DNA of 64,000 nucleotides from Pseudomonadales bacterium (GTDB lineage Bacteria > Pseudomonadota > Gammaproteobacteria > Pseudomonadales > Azotimanducaceae), in NCBI GenBank assembly GCA_029251375.1, contig JAQXDL010000044.1, forward strand, positions 186,001-250,000, written 5' to 3'. The position numbers were made by a program, and so were the translations under genes. Shown one piece after another: positions 33,003-42,212 of this stretch. Below the pieces are notes generated by a model. That model saw only the letters and a list, made by a program, of their open reading frames with translations, was not told the origin of the DNA and searched no databases. Each line of letters opens with the position of its first letter. Positions within the stretch are counted from its first letter, which is position 1.

Positions 33003-34202
33003 GAAGTTGATGTCATTGTCCTAGGGGCAGGTGCTGCTGGATTGATGTGTGCGCTGACGGCCGCTGAAAGAGGTCGCCGCGTGCTCGTTTTGGAGAAATC
33101 CAATAAAGTCGGCAAGAAGATTCTGATGTCAGGAGGCGGTCGTTGTAACTTCACTAATTACGACGTGACCGCAGAGAACTATATCTGCTCGAATCCTCAC
33201 TTCGCCAAAGCGGCTCTGCAGCGTTATTCATCTTGGGATTTTATCCATCTGGTCGAGTCGCACAACATTGCCTTTGAAGAACGTCGACACGGGCAGCTGT
33301 TTTGTTTGAATTCAGCCAAGGATATCCTGACAATGTTACTGGATGAATGTCATCAAGTCGGTGTCGAGATCCAGACCGACAGTGATGTTTCGCGATTAGA
33401 TGCGCGTGCTGGCGGACAAGGTTTTGCGCTTGAAGTGAATCAATTAGGCCAGACGCAGACATTTCATTGTGACTCGCTGGTTGTCGCGACGGGCGCTTTG
33501 TCTATCCCTACGCTCGGCGGCAGTGACATGGGCTACGAGATTGCGCGGCAATTTGGTCTGAGTTTGGTTGATCGTCGAGCAGGGCTTGTGCCTTTGATGT
33601 TCAGTGATGCCATGAAGTTGTTGTGTGAACAATTATCGGGATTGGCGCTAGAAGTCGACATTAGCTGTAATGGATATGCGTTTACCGAAAACCTTTTGTT
33701 TACCCATCGTGGCATCAGCGGACCGGCGGTTCTGCAGATCTCCAATTATTGGCACCCTGGCGACGCCATCACCGTCGATCTTTTGCCGAACCTGGACGCA
33801 ACCGATTGGTTGTTATCGGCAAAGTCCGCCCAATCAAAGAGTTATTTAAAAACACTGCTTGGCCAGTCGCTAGCAAAGTCACTGGTTGCTGCACTTGGCA
33901 AACTGTTCTGGCTGCAATGGGAAGATAAAGTCATGGCTGATATTCCCGATTCAGAGTTACGCCGTATTGCGCAGCAGCTTCACGCATGGGTTTTGAAACC
34001 GTCGGCGAGTGAAGGCTATCGCACAGCGGAGGTTACCTTGGGCGGTGTATGCACGGATGAAGTCAGTTCTAAGACGATGGAAGCAAGACAACAGTCGGGT
34101 TTGTATTTTATTGGTGAGGTCCTTGATGTTAGCGGACATCTAGGTGGTTTCAATTTTCAATGGGCCTGGTCTTCTGGCTACAGTGCGGGCTTAGTTGTCT
34201 AG
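32997..34202 (+). CDS. YhiN/HI0933-type flavoprotein
   Basis: This 401-residue FAD protein has the N-terminal loop VIVLGAGAAGLMCA, then LEKSNKVGKKILMSGGGRCNFTN, the diagnostic HI0933-family signature, and a C-terminal FIGEVLDVSGHLGGFNFQWAWSSG that closes the FAD site. It is annotated as a predicted NAD(P)/FAD oxidoreductase; the reaction is unknown. It lies 45 bp upstream of another flavoprotein (COG2509 type) in the same direction. Confidence 0.93.
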   Translation: MSEVDVIVLGAGAAGLMCALTAAERGRRVLVLEKSNKVGKKILMSGGGRCNFTNYDVTAENYICSNPHFAKAALQRYSSWDFIHLVESHNIAFEERRHGQLFCLNSAKDILTMLLDECHQVGVEIQTDSDVSRLDARAGGQGFALEVNQLGQTQTFHCDSLVVATGALSIPTLGGSDMGYEIARQFGLSLVDRRAGLVPLMFSDAMKLLCEQLSGLALEVDISCNGYAFTENLLFTHRGISGPAVLQISNYWHPGDAITVDLLPNLDATDWLLSAKSAQSKSYLKTLLGQSLAKSLVAALGKLFWLQWEDKVMADIPDSELRRIAQQLHAWVLKPSASEGYRTAEVTLGGVCTDEVSSKTMEARQQSGLYFIGEVLDVSGHLGGFNFQWAWSSGYSAGLVV

Positions 34203-34247
34203 CCTTGCCACACTTAAAATTACACTGCTCATGTTAAACTGGCGGCT

Positions 34248-35921
34248 ATGCTAAGAATCAACGAACTCAAATTGCCCCTCGACCACACGGATGCTGATCT
34301 TACACAGGCCGTGATTGAGCGTTTAGACATTAATGCTAATGACATTATAGAAATCAGTATCTTTAAGCGGAGTTATGACGCGCGTAACAAGGCGCGGATT
34401 CAATTAATTTATCAGTTAGATTTAGATCTTGCTGCAGACATCGAAGCAAAACTTCTCGCTCGACCAGGAAAAACCTCAAAACTGCAGCCATCGCCTAATA
34501 CTGATTATCAATTTGTCGCAACCGCGCCGGTTGGTTTCCCTCAAGGCGATCAACAAAAACCCATCGTTATTGGTTTTGGTCCATGTGGATTGTTAGCAGC
34601 TCTGCTGTTAGCGCAAATGGGTCTCAAGCCAATCGTGTTAGAGCGCGGACAGGATGTGCGCCAACGCACTAAAGATACTTGGGGTTTATGGCGCAAAGGC
34701 GAGCTCAAGCCAGAATCGAATGTTCAATTCGGTGAAGGCGGGGCAGGGACCTTTTCCGATGGCAAATTGTGGAGCCAAGTGCGGGACCGACGCCATCTGG
34801 GTCGAAAAGTGTTGAATGAGTTTGTTGAGGCCGGTGCGCCCGCCGAGATACTAATGGTGAGCAAGCCGCATATCGGCACGTTCAAGCTTGTCACAATGGT
34901 CGAGAGCATGCGGGCCAAGATTATTGCGTTGGGCGGTGAGATTCGTTTTGGCCAAAAGGTAGAAACTATTCATCGAGAGCCGATAAAAAACAATTCAGTA
35001 AACGATGACGGCGACGCGACAGAGATGGGACAAATCACCGGGGTTACTTTGGCGACGGGGGAAACCCTACATAGTCGTCATGTCGTCTTGGCAGTCGGCC
35101 ACAGTGCACGCGACACGTTCAAAATGTTGGTTGAACAGGACATCTACGTCGAGCCTAAACCCTTCTCGATTGGTTTTCGCATCGAGCATCCTCAATCGGT
35201 GATAGATGATGCGCGCTTTGGTAAGTTTAAAGGGCATCCTATCCTTGGTGCTGCAGATTATAAGTTGGTCCACCATTGCAAAGATGGGCGCAGTGTTTAC
35301 AGTTTTTGTATGTGCCCTGGTGGTACTGTGGTTGCGGCAACCTCAGAACCTGGTCGAGTAGTCACCAATGGTATGTCTCAATATTCGCGTAACGAGCGCA
35401 ATGCTAACGCGGCAATCGTTGTTGGTATTGAGCCAGAGAAAGACTTTCCCGGTGACGTGTTGGCGGGTATTGATCTACAGCGCGATCTAGAATCTTTAGC
35501 GTTTGAGTTAGGTGGTGGTGATTACAGTGCGCCGGCGCAGAGAGTGGGGGATTTTCTTGCGAATAAACCTTCTCAGGCGCTTGGCAAAGTGGTGCCCTCG
35601 TATCGCCCGGGAGTCAAACTGGTTAACTTAGCTGATCTGTTGCCAGAATATGCCGTCACTGCAATTCGCGAGGCGATCCCCGCCTTCGACAAACAAATTA
35701 AAGGCTTTGCTATGGCGGATGCGCTGCTGACAGGGGTTGAGACTCGTACATCATCGCCGATCAGTATCCGTCGTGATAGAGATTGTCAGAGTATTAATAC
35801 GCATGGACTATATCCAGCCGGTGAAGGCGCCGGTTATGCCGGTGGTATTCTGTCGGCAGGCATTGATGGGATTAAAGTGGCGGAAGCGATTGGACTCGAT
35901 CTATTGGCTCGAACTGAATAA
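34248..35921 (+). CDS. COG2509-type FAD-dependent dehydrogenase
   Basis: This 557-residue flavoprotein has an N-terminal THUMP-like/ferredoxin-like lead of about 90 residues (LRINELKLPLDH, then KRSYDARNKARIQLIYQLDL). The FAD loop VIGFGPCGLLAALLLA follows near residue 105, and FGEGGAGTFSDGKLWS is diagnostic. The C-terminal GLYPAGEGAGYAGGILSAGIDG completes the site. The family is widespread in bacteria and plastids and its reaction is not established. It probably shares the transcript of the YhiN-like gene. Confidence 0.93.
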   Translation: MLRINELKLPLDHTDADLTQAVIERLDINANDIIEISIFKRSYDARNKARIQLIYQLDLDLAADIEAKLLARPGKTSKLQPSPNTDYQFVATAPVGFPQGDQQKPIVIGFGPCGLLAALLLAQMGLKPIVLERGQDVRQRTKDTWGLWRKGELKPESNVQFGEGGAGTFSDGKLWSQVRDRRHLGRKVLNEFVEAGAPAEILMVSKPHIGTFKLVTMVESMRAKIIALGGEIRFGQKVETIHREPIKNNSVNDDGDATEMGQITGVTLATGETLHSRHVVLAVGHSARDTFKMLVEQDIYVEPKPFSIGFRIEHPQSVIDDARFGKFKGHPILGAADYKLVHHCKDGRSVYSFCMCPGGTVVAATSEPGRVVTNGMSQYSRNERNANAAIVVGIEPEKDFPGDVLAGIDLQRDLESLAFELGGGDYSAPAQRVGDFLANKPSQALGKVVPSYRPGVKLVNLADLLPEYAVTAIREAIPAFDKQIKGFAMADALLTGVETRTSSPISIRRDRDCQSINTHGLYPAGEGAGYAGGILSAGIDGIKVAEAIGLDLLARTE

Positions 35922-35986
35922 GTACGAAGCGATAGCCGGCGCTCGTCCACGATATTAAGGCTATCGAAAAAACTTGAGGAACAAGC

Positions 35987-37912
35987 ATGACAGTTGTCTC
36001 CTTTGACGTAAGCGAACGTCATGAATTTGCCAATGGCGAGACATTCTCTGGCTTTGGGCCCTATGAACGCATCGAAGGCAAGGTGCATTTTAGCGTCGAT
36101 GCCAATGCGGCTATCAATTCCTCGATCGTTGATCTCCAGTACGCCGCTGACGATCATGGTATTGTAAAATTCTCAGCGGACTTCTCGCTTGTTACCCCCA
36201 AACAATCTTCGAACGGGTCGCGAAAAATGCTTGTTGATATCCCCAATAGGGGCAGCAGGCTATCGGCCGTTACCTTGCAAAAAGTATTAGCGTTAACGGA
36301 CCAAGATCGTTTCCGGCCCGGTGATGGTTTTTTGTGTCATCGTGGATTTAGTTATTTGTCTATTGGCTGGCAATGGGATGCGCAGGGTGATGCCGCGCTC
36401 AAATTGGACGCGCCAATCGCAAAGGATAATGGCAAGGACTTCAAGGGTCAGGTACTCATGAAGCTGCAGCCGACGGCAGACAGACGTTATCTACCGTTGG
36501 TTGCGTTAGGGCAGGAGTCGCCGCCCTACGACGTCATTGATGTGGAAAATCCATTGCATCAGCTTTATGTTAAAGATCATGAGAACAGTGCGCGGAAGCA
36601 GATAGCGCGGGATCAATGGCAGTTTGGCAAGGTCGTCAAGGGTGAGTTGGTTTTATCGAATCAACATATTGCGCTGCAGGGTGGCTTCAAGCGTGGGCTG
36701 ATTTATGAGCTTTGTTATCAGACCAAAATAGCGCCTGTGGTGGGTGCAGGTCTATTGGCCATTCGAGACGTTGCAAGTGCCTTAAAATTTGATGGTCCAG
36801 CTTCACTGGTTAAAGGTGGCTTCGATCAGGTTTATGCCTTTGGTGTTTCACAGACGGGCCGGGTATTACGGCAGATGCTCTACCACGGCTTGAATGTTGA
36901 TGAGAAAAATCGAAAGGTCTACGACGGTATGTGGATTCATATCGCAGGGGCGCAGCGGGGCGATTTTAATCACCGGTTTGCGCAACCAACCAACATCACC
37001 GCACCCTCCTTAGGTCAGCGATTTCCTTTTGCCGCCGCTGAGACGAAGGATATTTACAGTGATCAACAAGATGGATTGTTAAGTCATCTAGCACCGGCGC
37101 ATACGCCGCGAATCATCATTTCTAATACATCCTTTGAATATTGGCGCGGTGATGCCTCCCTGGCACACATTGCAGGTGATAAAGATATTGCTGAGCACCT
37201 GGCAACGCGCATCTACCATATTGCAGGCGCGCACCATATTGGCGGCATTCTTTTCAGGGGCAAGCAGCTGAGCAAAATCGATGCAACCGGTCTGGAGGTT
37301 GCGATGCCGCTTAACACGGTTGCAACTGCGCCAATCAATCGGGCACTTTTTATGATTCTCGATGATTGGGTGTCGAATGACAGACCGCCGCCAGATTCCT
37401 GTCATCCACGATTAGATGATGGTACCGCTGTGTCAAGACAATCGGTGTTGGCAGATTTCAGCGGCCAGGCCGGAGTGACGCTGTTGTCACCTGAGAAATT
37501 ACAAAGTGTTCGGTATCAAACGGTTAAGCCGCAGGACGAGGCGGGCATCGTTCAGCTTCCTGTGACTGAAAACCAGATATATCCGTCATTTGTATCGGCT
37601 TTGGGCGACGACCTGAATGAAGTTGCCGGTATCAGACTGCCTGACTTAAGGCATGCTTTGGGTATACATAGTGGTTGGAACCCAAGAGCTGAGAGTACGG
37701 GTGCTGCCGATCAAGCTGCGATGTTTGCCGGCTTCACGTTGTTTTTTTCAAGCTATAAAATTCTGCAACGGTATGCTGATGAAACGACCTATGTAGCGAT
37801 GATCAACGACGATATTTCAGCATTGGTAACGGATCGCTTTGTGCTTGAACAAGATCGTGACTGGTTGCTCAAGTTAGCATCCGATCGATTCAAAGCAGCG
37901 ACGTCATCCTGA
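35987..37912 (+). CDS. Large alpha/beta hydrolase domain protein (Abhydrolase_10-like)
   Basis: This 641-residue protein has an N-terminal beta-rich domain of about 250 residues and then a hydrolase domain. The elbow FGVSQTGRVLRQ is near residue 285, followed by IAGAQRGDFNHRFAQP and a late His-bearing GLHSGWNPR-like segment (ALGIHSGWNPRAES). It resembles PF20091 proteins, whose substrates are unknown. There is no signal peptide, so it is probably cytosolic. GAGG precedes the ATG. It is the last gene of a rightward run. Confidence 0.83.
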   Translation: MTVVSFDVSERHEFANGETFSGFGPYERIEGKVHFSVDANAAINSSIVDLQYAADDHGIVKFSADFSLVTPKQSSNGSRKMLVDIPNRGSRLSAVTLQKVLALTDQDRFRPGDGFLCHRGFSYLSIGWQWDAQGDAALKLDAPIAKDNGKDFKGQVLMKLQPTADRRYLPLVALGQESPPYDVIDVENPLHQLYVKDHENSARKQIARDQWQFGKVVKGELVLSNQHIALQGGFKRGLIYELCYQTKIAPVVGAGLLAIRDVASALKFDGPASLVKGGFDQVYAFGVSQTGRVLRQMLYHGLNVDEKNRKVYDGMWIHIAGAQRGDFNHRFAQPTNITAPSLGQRFPFAAAETKDIYSDQQDGLLSHLAPAHTPRIIISNTSFEYWRGDASLAHIAGDKDIAEHLATRIYHIAGAHHIGGILFRGKQLSKIDATGLEVAMPLNTVATAPINRALFMILDDWVSNDRPPPDSCHPRLDDGTAVSRQSVLADFSGQAGVTLLSPEKLQSVRYQTVKPQDEAGIVQLPVTENQIYPSFVSALGDDLNEVAGIRLPDLRHALGIHSGWNPRAESTGAADQAAMFAGFTLFFSSYKILQRYADETTYVAMINDDISALVTDRFVLEQDRDWLLKLASDRFKAATSS

Positions 37913-37953
37913 CAAGGTCTTAATGGTCGCTTTGACGTTGTCTGTATTAGATC

Positions 37954-37995
37954 ACCGTTACTAGAGCATCGTTACTAGAGCATCGTCACTAGACC
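37954..37995. repeat. Three tandem 14-bp copies carrying a stop codon
   Basis: ACCGTTACTAGAGC, ATCGTTACTAGAGC and ATCGTCACTAGACC are consecutive. The third contains the stop codon (TAG on the reverse strand, 37989-37991) of the leftward MBL gene, so each copy brings a CTAG. Confidence 0.9.
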
Positions 37996-39092
37996 AGCAC
38001 GGGTACATCGTCGGGTTCTTCATGCTGACCGGGCTTGGCGCGGGTTTCCAGCGTTGGGTCGATTGATTGATACATGTATAAGCCATCTACCAAGGTGCGA
38101 GCGATCCGGTTTCGCGTCATCAGGCAATGTAAATGGGCAATGCATTCACCCAGTGCCATCATCTTTGTTGGACCTTCTAACACACGTGCAAATAGGTGCG
38201 GCAAGAGGTCGACAGCGATTTGAGGCTCGACACAATTTTCTTCGAGTATCAACATCCTGTCTTCGTGGTGATCGATCAGCTCTTGTAGTCTTGCTTGCAC
38301 GCCGTAAAAAGGTAGGTTGTGGGCGGGCAGTACCAAGAGGTCATCGGGTAGTAAGCCTTTTAGCTTTTCGTGGGATTCCAACCAGCCAATCATTGGGTTC
38401 GCTTCCGGTTCGCTGGGGTGGACACTCACGTTAGAGGTAATGATGGGGAGTATTTGGTCGCCAGAAATGAAGACGCGCAATTCAGGACAATACAAGCAGA
38501 CATGTTCCGGCGAGTGTCCGTTGCCCGTGATGATCTGCCATTGATATTTACCGAAGGTCATCTCGTCACCGTCCTGCAATCTGACGTAGGAACCAGGAAA
38601 CGGGGTATCCTCAGGTGCTGGCGCGAAACTGCTGCGCATATCACGCATTTCGTCGAGAAATGTCTGCGACACACCGGCCCTTAGAAAGTACTCCGACATT
38701 TGCCAGGCACTGTTGTTACTCATCATCATCATGCCCATGGTTTTCGCCATGTAATATTCACCAAAGCTCATATACAGCGGGACTTGATGGGTTTCATACA
38801 GATAACCCGCCTGACCCGTATGATCAGGGTGCATGTGCGTGCAGATAATGCGAGTCACGGGTTTGCCGTTGAGTGCTTGTTCCAGCACTTTGGGCCAGAG
38901 GTCACGTGTTTCGTCGCCACGTATGCCTGTATCAACGATAATCCAGCCATCATCTTCTTCGATCAGGTACAGGTTGATGTACTTGAGAGACATAGGCAGC
39001 GGCATCTTTAGCCATTTAACGCCGGGTGCAACTTCCATTGCGGTGCCGAACTCAGGCGGTGCATCGTAGGGGTAGGTCAGTGTCGCAGTCAT
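37989..39092 (-). CDS. MBL-fold metallo-hydrolase
   Basis: This 367-residue hydrolase has the metal motif THMHPDHTG, VDTGIRGDET before it, GNGHSPEHVCLY, the bridging Asp in FISGDQILP, and a late LPAHNLPF. The C-terminal 90 residues form a helical extension with LGECIAHLHCLM. It resembles metallo-hydrolases of the YflN type near fatty-acid and CoA genes. It acts in the cytosol and its substrate is unknown. It is a single gene. Confidence 0.87.
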   Translation of the reverse strand: MTATLTYPYDAPPEFGTAMEVAPGVKWLKMPLPMSLKYINLYLIEEDDGWIIVDTGIRGDETRDLWPKVLEQALNGKPVTRIICTHMHPDHTGQAGYLYETHQVPLYMSFGEYYMAKTMGMMMMSNNSAWQMSEYFLRAGVSQTFLDEMRDMRSSFAPAPEDTPFPGSYVRLQDGDEMTFGKYQWQIITGNGHSPEHVCLYCPELRVFISGDQILPIITSNVSVHPSEPEANPMIGWLESHEKLKGLLPDDLLVLPAHNLPFYGVQARLQELIDHHEDRMLILEENCVEPQIAVDLLPHLFARVLEGPTKMMALGECIAHLHCLMTRNRIARTLVDGLYMYQSIDPTLETRAKPGQHEEPDDVPVLV

Positions 39093-39404
39093 ATGATTCT
39101 TATTTGGATAAACGTACTAGCCTAAGGAGCTTTGGGTCGTGTGTAAAGTCGACCCATGTTCTGATTACTTGCTATGCAGCGTCACTTGCCCCCCTAGAGT
39201 TGGTGACGAACGGTTGATTGTTCGGTGTTGGCAAGTTGTTTCGAGAATATGACTCGATGCTTATCGAGTGAATTGTAATGTCGATCTTGAAGAAGTGTGA
39301 CCGAACGCACGGTTTGGAACATTGGTCCCAACCTCTTGTATGAAATTTGTTCACTCGGTGCTTTAATCACTCATCTCAATCATAGGATTAAGTTAAGTCT
39401 CTTG

Positions 39405-40040
39405 ATGTCAGCTGAATACACAACTGCTCAGATAATCCAACTGCCCCAGGCTAACCGGCAGCGGAACATTCAGGTTGTGCGTCAGGTAAAAGGTGCCGTT
39501 GACAATCGAATGAATTACCTTTTCGATGGATTACTTTTGAATGTCGCCGATGCGCTTTTCGAAGAAATGCACGGTATGGATCAGCACCGCCAAATTGATG
39601 AACACTTCAACATTACTCGCGCGCTGAAAGTTCGTGGCGATGTGTACCAAGAAGAATTTCTGACGTTGATGAACCTGTCTTGGGTGAATCTGATCAAATC
39701 AAAGAATTACCAGGCGTTGCCGGATGCACCCTGTGAGGTTGCGCCTACGTTAACGTACTATAGTGAGCGAAATTTAAATCACTATAAGATCCTGCTGGAA
39801 GAAATTCGTTTACGGTTCACAGCACTGGTTGATACTAACGTTGATTTTCATCCTTTGCTTCCCAATAATTTCTATCTTTGTTTTTGGCATGCGACCGAAA
39901 AACTCGGCATTAACTACAGCGAACGCGTTCTACTTCTGCCACTTTTTAATCGCTTTGCGATGGACCGCTTCGGTCAAGTGTTATCAATCGCTAATCAAGG
40001 TTTAGTCGAGTTCGGCATCAAGATTCATGAGCTCAGCTAA
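39405..40040 (+). CDS. Stand-alone DUF1631 N-terminal-like protein
   Basis: This 211-residue soluble helical protein looks, in order, like the N-terminal third of DUF1631 proteins: NVADALFEEMHGMDQHRQIDEHFNI (usually ALFE-x(4)-N-x(2)-E-Q-N), then HPLLPNNFYLCFWHATEKL, SERVLLLPLFNRFAMD and ANQGLVEFGI. The rest of a DUF1631 protein is missing here, but a C-terminal-like half is at 51162-53060. The frame is open from 39297; ATG 39405 is chosen. Its stop overlaps the convergent lactonase gene by 4 bp. Assignment by eye only. Confidence 0.5.
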   Translation: MSAEYTTAQIIQLPQANRQRNIQVVRQVKGAVDNRMNYLFDGLLLNVADALFEEMHGMDQHRQIDEHFNITRALKVRGDVYQEEFLTLMNLSWVNLIKSKNYQALPDAPCEVAPTLTYYSERNLNHYKILLEEIRLRFTALVDTNVDFHPLLPNNFYLCFWHATEKLGINYSERVLLLPLFNRFAMDRFGQVLSIANQGLVEFGIKIHELS

Positions 40041-40891
40041 ATATTGACATCCAGCCAGTAGTTATCGCCATCTCGCTTTAGTAAGCCCGCCGTCGGTGTC
40101 GCAAAGTGCGTGCCGATAATCAAAATCTCCGTATCCGCATAGTCCTGCATAAGCTTTTTGCGCGTCTCAATGCCTTGCTCCGGGTTGTAATCTGCGCTAC
40201 TTGACCAGTCTAGGTTGGCAATCTGGCAGGGATGGTGAATACAATCGCCTGTGATTAAGGCATGTTGTCCTTCCGATTCAATATGCACTGAGACGTGTCC
40301 CGGTGTATGACCCAAGGTGGGTTCTAGGTAGATCTCATCTGATATGCGATGGTTGGTTGCAACCAGATCGACCAATCCGGCGTCAAACACTGGTTTGACG
40401 GAATCGCCAATAACATCGCCGTAATCTGTTTCAGTGTTGTCAACCCAATAGTTAAATTCATCTTTGCCCATCAGGTAGCGCGCATTAGGGAAGGTGGGTA
40501 TCCATTGCCCGTCAACCAGCATGGTGTTCCAGCCAACGTGGTCGACATGTAAGTGTGTACACAATACCGCGTTGATCTTGTGGCGGTCATAGCCAGCCTT
40601 TTCAAGATCTTCAAGAAAAGGTAGTTGTAGATTGTTCCAAGTGGGTATCGAACGTGGCTTATCGTTACCGATGCAGGTATCAACGATGATGGTCTGGGTT
40701 GGAGTTTCAAGAATCAGCGCGTGCACACTCATAAGTAAATTACCCTGTTCGTCAGCAAAATGGGGTTGAAGCCATTCGATCGGCTGTACGGCTTCCCGAC
40801 TCGCTTGGGGAAGAATAAACCGAGAGCCGCCTTTGCTTTCCATCTCAATCACGCGGGTAATCTTGACCTTGCCGATTTGCCACTGGTTCAC
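40037..40891 (-). CDS. MBL-fold lactonase-like hydrolase
   Basis: This 284-residue enzyme has the metal motif CTHLHVDHVGWN, LGHTPGHVSV, the bridging Asp in ALITGDCIHHP, and a late IIGTHFATPTAG. The arrangement HxHxDH...H...D...H is that of the AiiA/YtnP quorum-quenching lactonase group, though many members act on other esters. It is cytosolic, GTG start with AAGGAG six bases upstream, and a single gene. Confidence 0.87.
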   Translation of the reverse strand: MNQWQIGKVKITRVIEMESKGGSRFILPQASREAVQPIEWLQPHFADEQGNLLMSVHALILETPTQTIIVDTCIGNDKPRSIPTWNNLQLPFLEDLEKAGYDRHKINAVLCTHLHVDHVGWNTMLVDGQWIPTFPNARYLMGKDEFNYWVDNTETDYGDVIGDSVKPVFDAGLVDLVATNHRISDEIYLEPTLGHTPGHVSVHIESEGQHALITGDCIHHPCQIANLDWSSSADYNPEQGIETRKKLMQDYADTEILIIGTHFATPTAGLLKRDGDNYWLDVNI

Positions 40892-41024
40892 TTTGAACTC
40901 CTTTTTCTTATAGGACTAGTACTCAACAGGAATTTGAGCATACCCAAAAAAGCCGATTAATTCCCTGCAGAAGTACGATAGAATTTACGCAATTTAAACC
41001 AAAGCGATAAAAGGATTCTTTGCC

Positions 41025-42179
41025 GTGAGTGATCAGGACCTAGAAGAGATTAGGCAGTCAGTGCGACAGCTTTGTAGTAACTATTCGGAAGACTATTGGT
41101 TGGAACTCGACCGTAGCCGTGGCTACCCGACCGATTTTGTGAAAGAGCTGACGGACTCAGGTTTTTTAACGGTGCTGATCCCTGAAGAATATGGTGGATC
41201 AGGCTTAGGGGTGCGCGAGGCCTGTGCTGTCATGGAGGAAGTGTGTCGCTCGGGGGCTCATGCGGGCGCTTGCCACGCACAGATGTACGTGATGGGTTCT
41301 GTGTTACGCCATGGTAGCGACGAGCAGAAGAAATATTACCTGCCAAAGATCGCAGCCGGCGAACTTCGACTGCAAAGTTTTGGCGTCACCGAGCCCACGA
41401 CGGGCACCGATACCACCAGCCTCAAAACCATCGCTAAGCGTGATGGCGACAGCTACGTCATAAACGGACAAAAGGTTTGGATAAGCCGAATCGAACATAC
41501 GGACTTAATGGTGCTGTTGGCAAGAACGACACCAAAGTCAGAAGTAAAAAAGAAAACCGACGGACTATCTGCCTTTTTGATTGATGTTCAGGCAGCGAGA
41601 CAAAATGGCCTAACGATTCAACCGATTGAGTCGATGATCAATCATCATTCCTGCGAGCTTTTCTTCGATGACTTAAGGATCCCGGCGGATAATCTTCTGG
41701 GTGAGGAAGGAAAAGGATTTAAAGTCATTCTTGATGGCATGAATGCAGAACGTATTTTGATTGGTGCTGAATGTGTCGGAGATGGTCGATACTTTATTGA
41801 TAAGGCCAGTGCCTATGCGAGTGATCGTACGGTGTTTGATCGACCCATCGGTCAAAATCAGGGGGTGCAATTCCCGATAGCGCGCTGTTATACAGAGGTC
41901 GAGGCGGCGTCCTTGATGGTAGCTAAGGCTGCGGACATGTTTGATAGAGGCGAAGCCTGTGGTGCAGAGGCTAACATGGCGAAGATGTTAGCGTCAGAAG
42001 CTTCTTGGCATGCGGGGGATGTCTGTATGCAGACCTTTGGTGGTTTTGCTTTTGCGAAGGAATACCACATTGAACGGAAGTTCAGAGAAACACGTTTGTA
42101 TCAAATAGCGCCGATTTCAACGAACCTAATTCTGAGTTTTGTCGGCGAGCATGTATTGAAAATGCCAAGGTCGTTTTGA
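41025..42179 (+). CDS. Acyl-CoA dehydrogenase
   Basis: This 384-residue FAD enzyme oxidises an acyl-CoA to the 2-enoyl-CoA and passes electrons to ETF. It has QSFGVTEPTTGTDTTSL, YVINGQKVWISR (FAD loop), and a late RETRLYQIAPISTN. In most family members the end motif is E-G-T with the catalytic Glu; here APIS stands in its place, a known variant group in which the base must come from another position. GTG start with AAAGGA upstream. It is a single gene and its stop codon lies inside a hairpin. Confidence 0.92.
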   Translation: MSDQDLEEIRQSVRQLCSNYSEDYWLELDRSRGYPTDFVKELTDSGFLTVLIPEEYGGSGLGVREACAVMEEVCRSGAHAGACHAQMYVMGSVLRHGSDEQKKYYLPKIAAGELRLQSFGVTEPTTGTDTTSLKTIAKRDGDSYVINGQKVWISRIEHTDLMVLLARTTPKSEVKKKTDGLSAFLIDVQAARQNGLTIQPIESMINHHSCELFFDDLRIPADNLLGEEGKGFKVILDGMNAERILIGAECVGDGRYFIDKASAYASDRTVFDRPIGQNQGVQFPIARCYTEVEAASLMVAKAADMFDRGEACGAEANMAKMLASEASWHAGDVCMQTFGGFAFAKEYHIERKFRETRLYQIAPISTNLILSFVGEHVLKMPRSF

Positions 42180-42186
42180 CCTTGGC
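42164..42186. terminator. Hairpin overlapping the acyl-CoA dehydrogenase stop codon
   Basis: A perfect 9-bp stem GCCAAGGTC/GACCTTGGC with a GTTTT loop. The gene's TGA (42177-42179) is in the loop and right arm. Only a weak T-rich stretch follows, so it is a candidate terminator between the convergent dehydrogenase and P450 genes. Confidence 0.6.
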
Positions 42187-42212
42187 GGTTTCTCATGTGA
42201 CTTTATGCGGGA

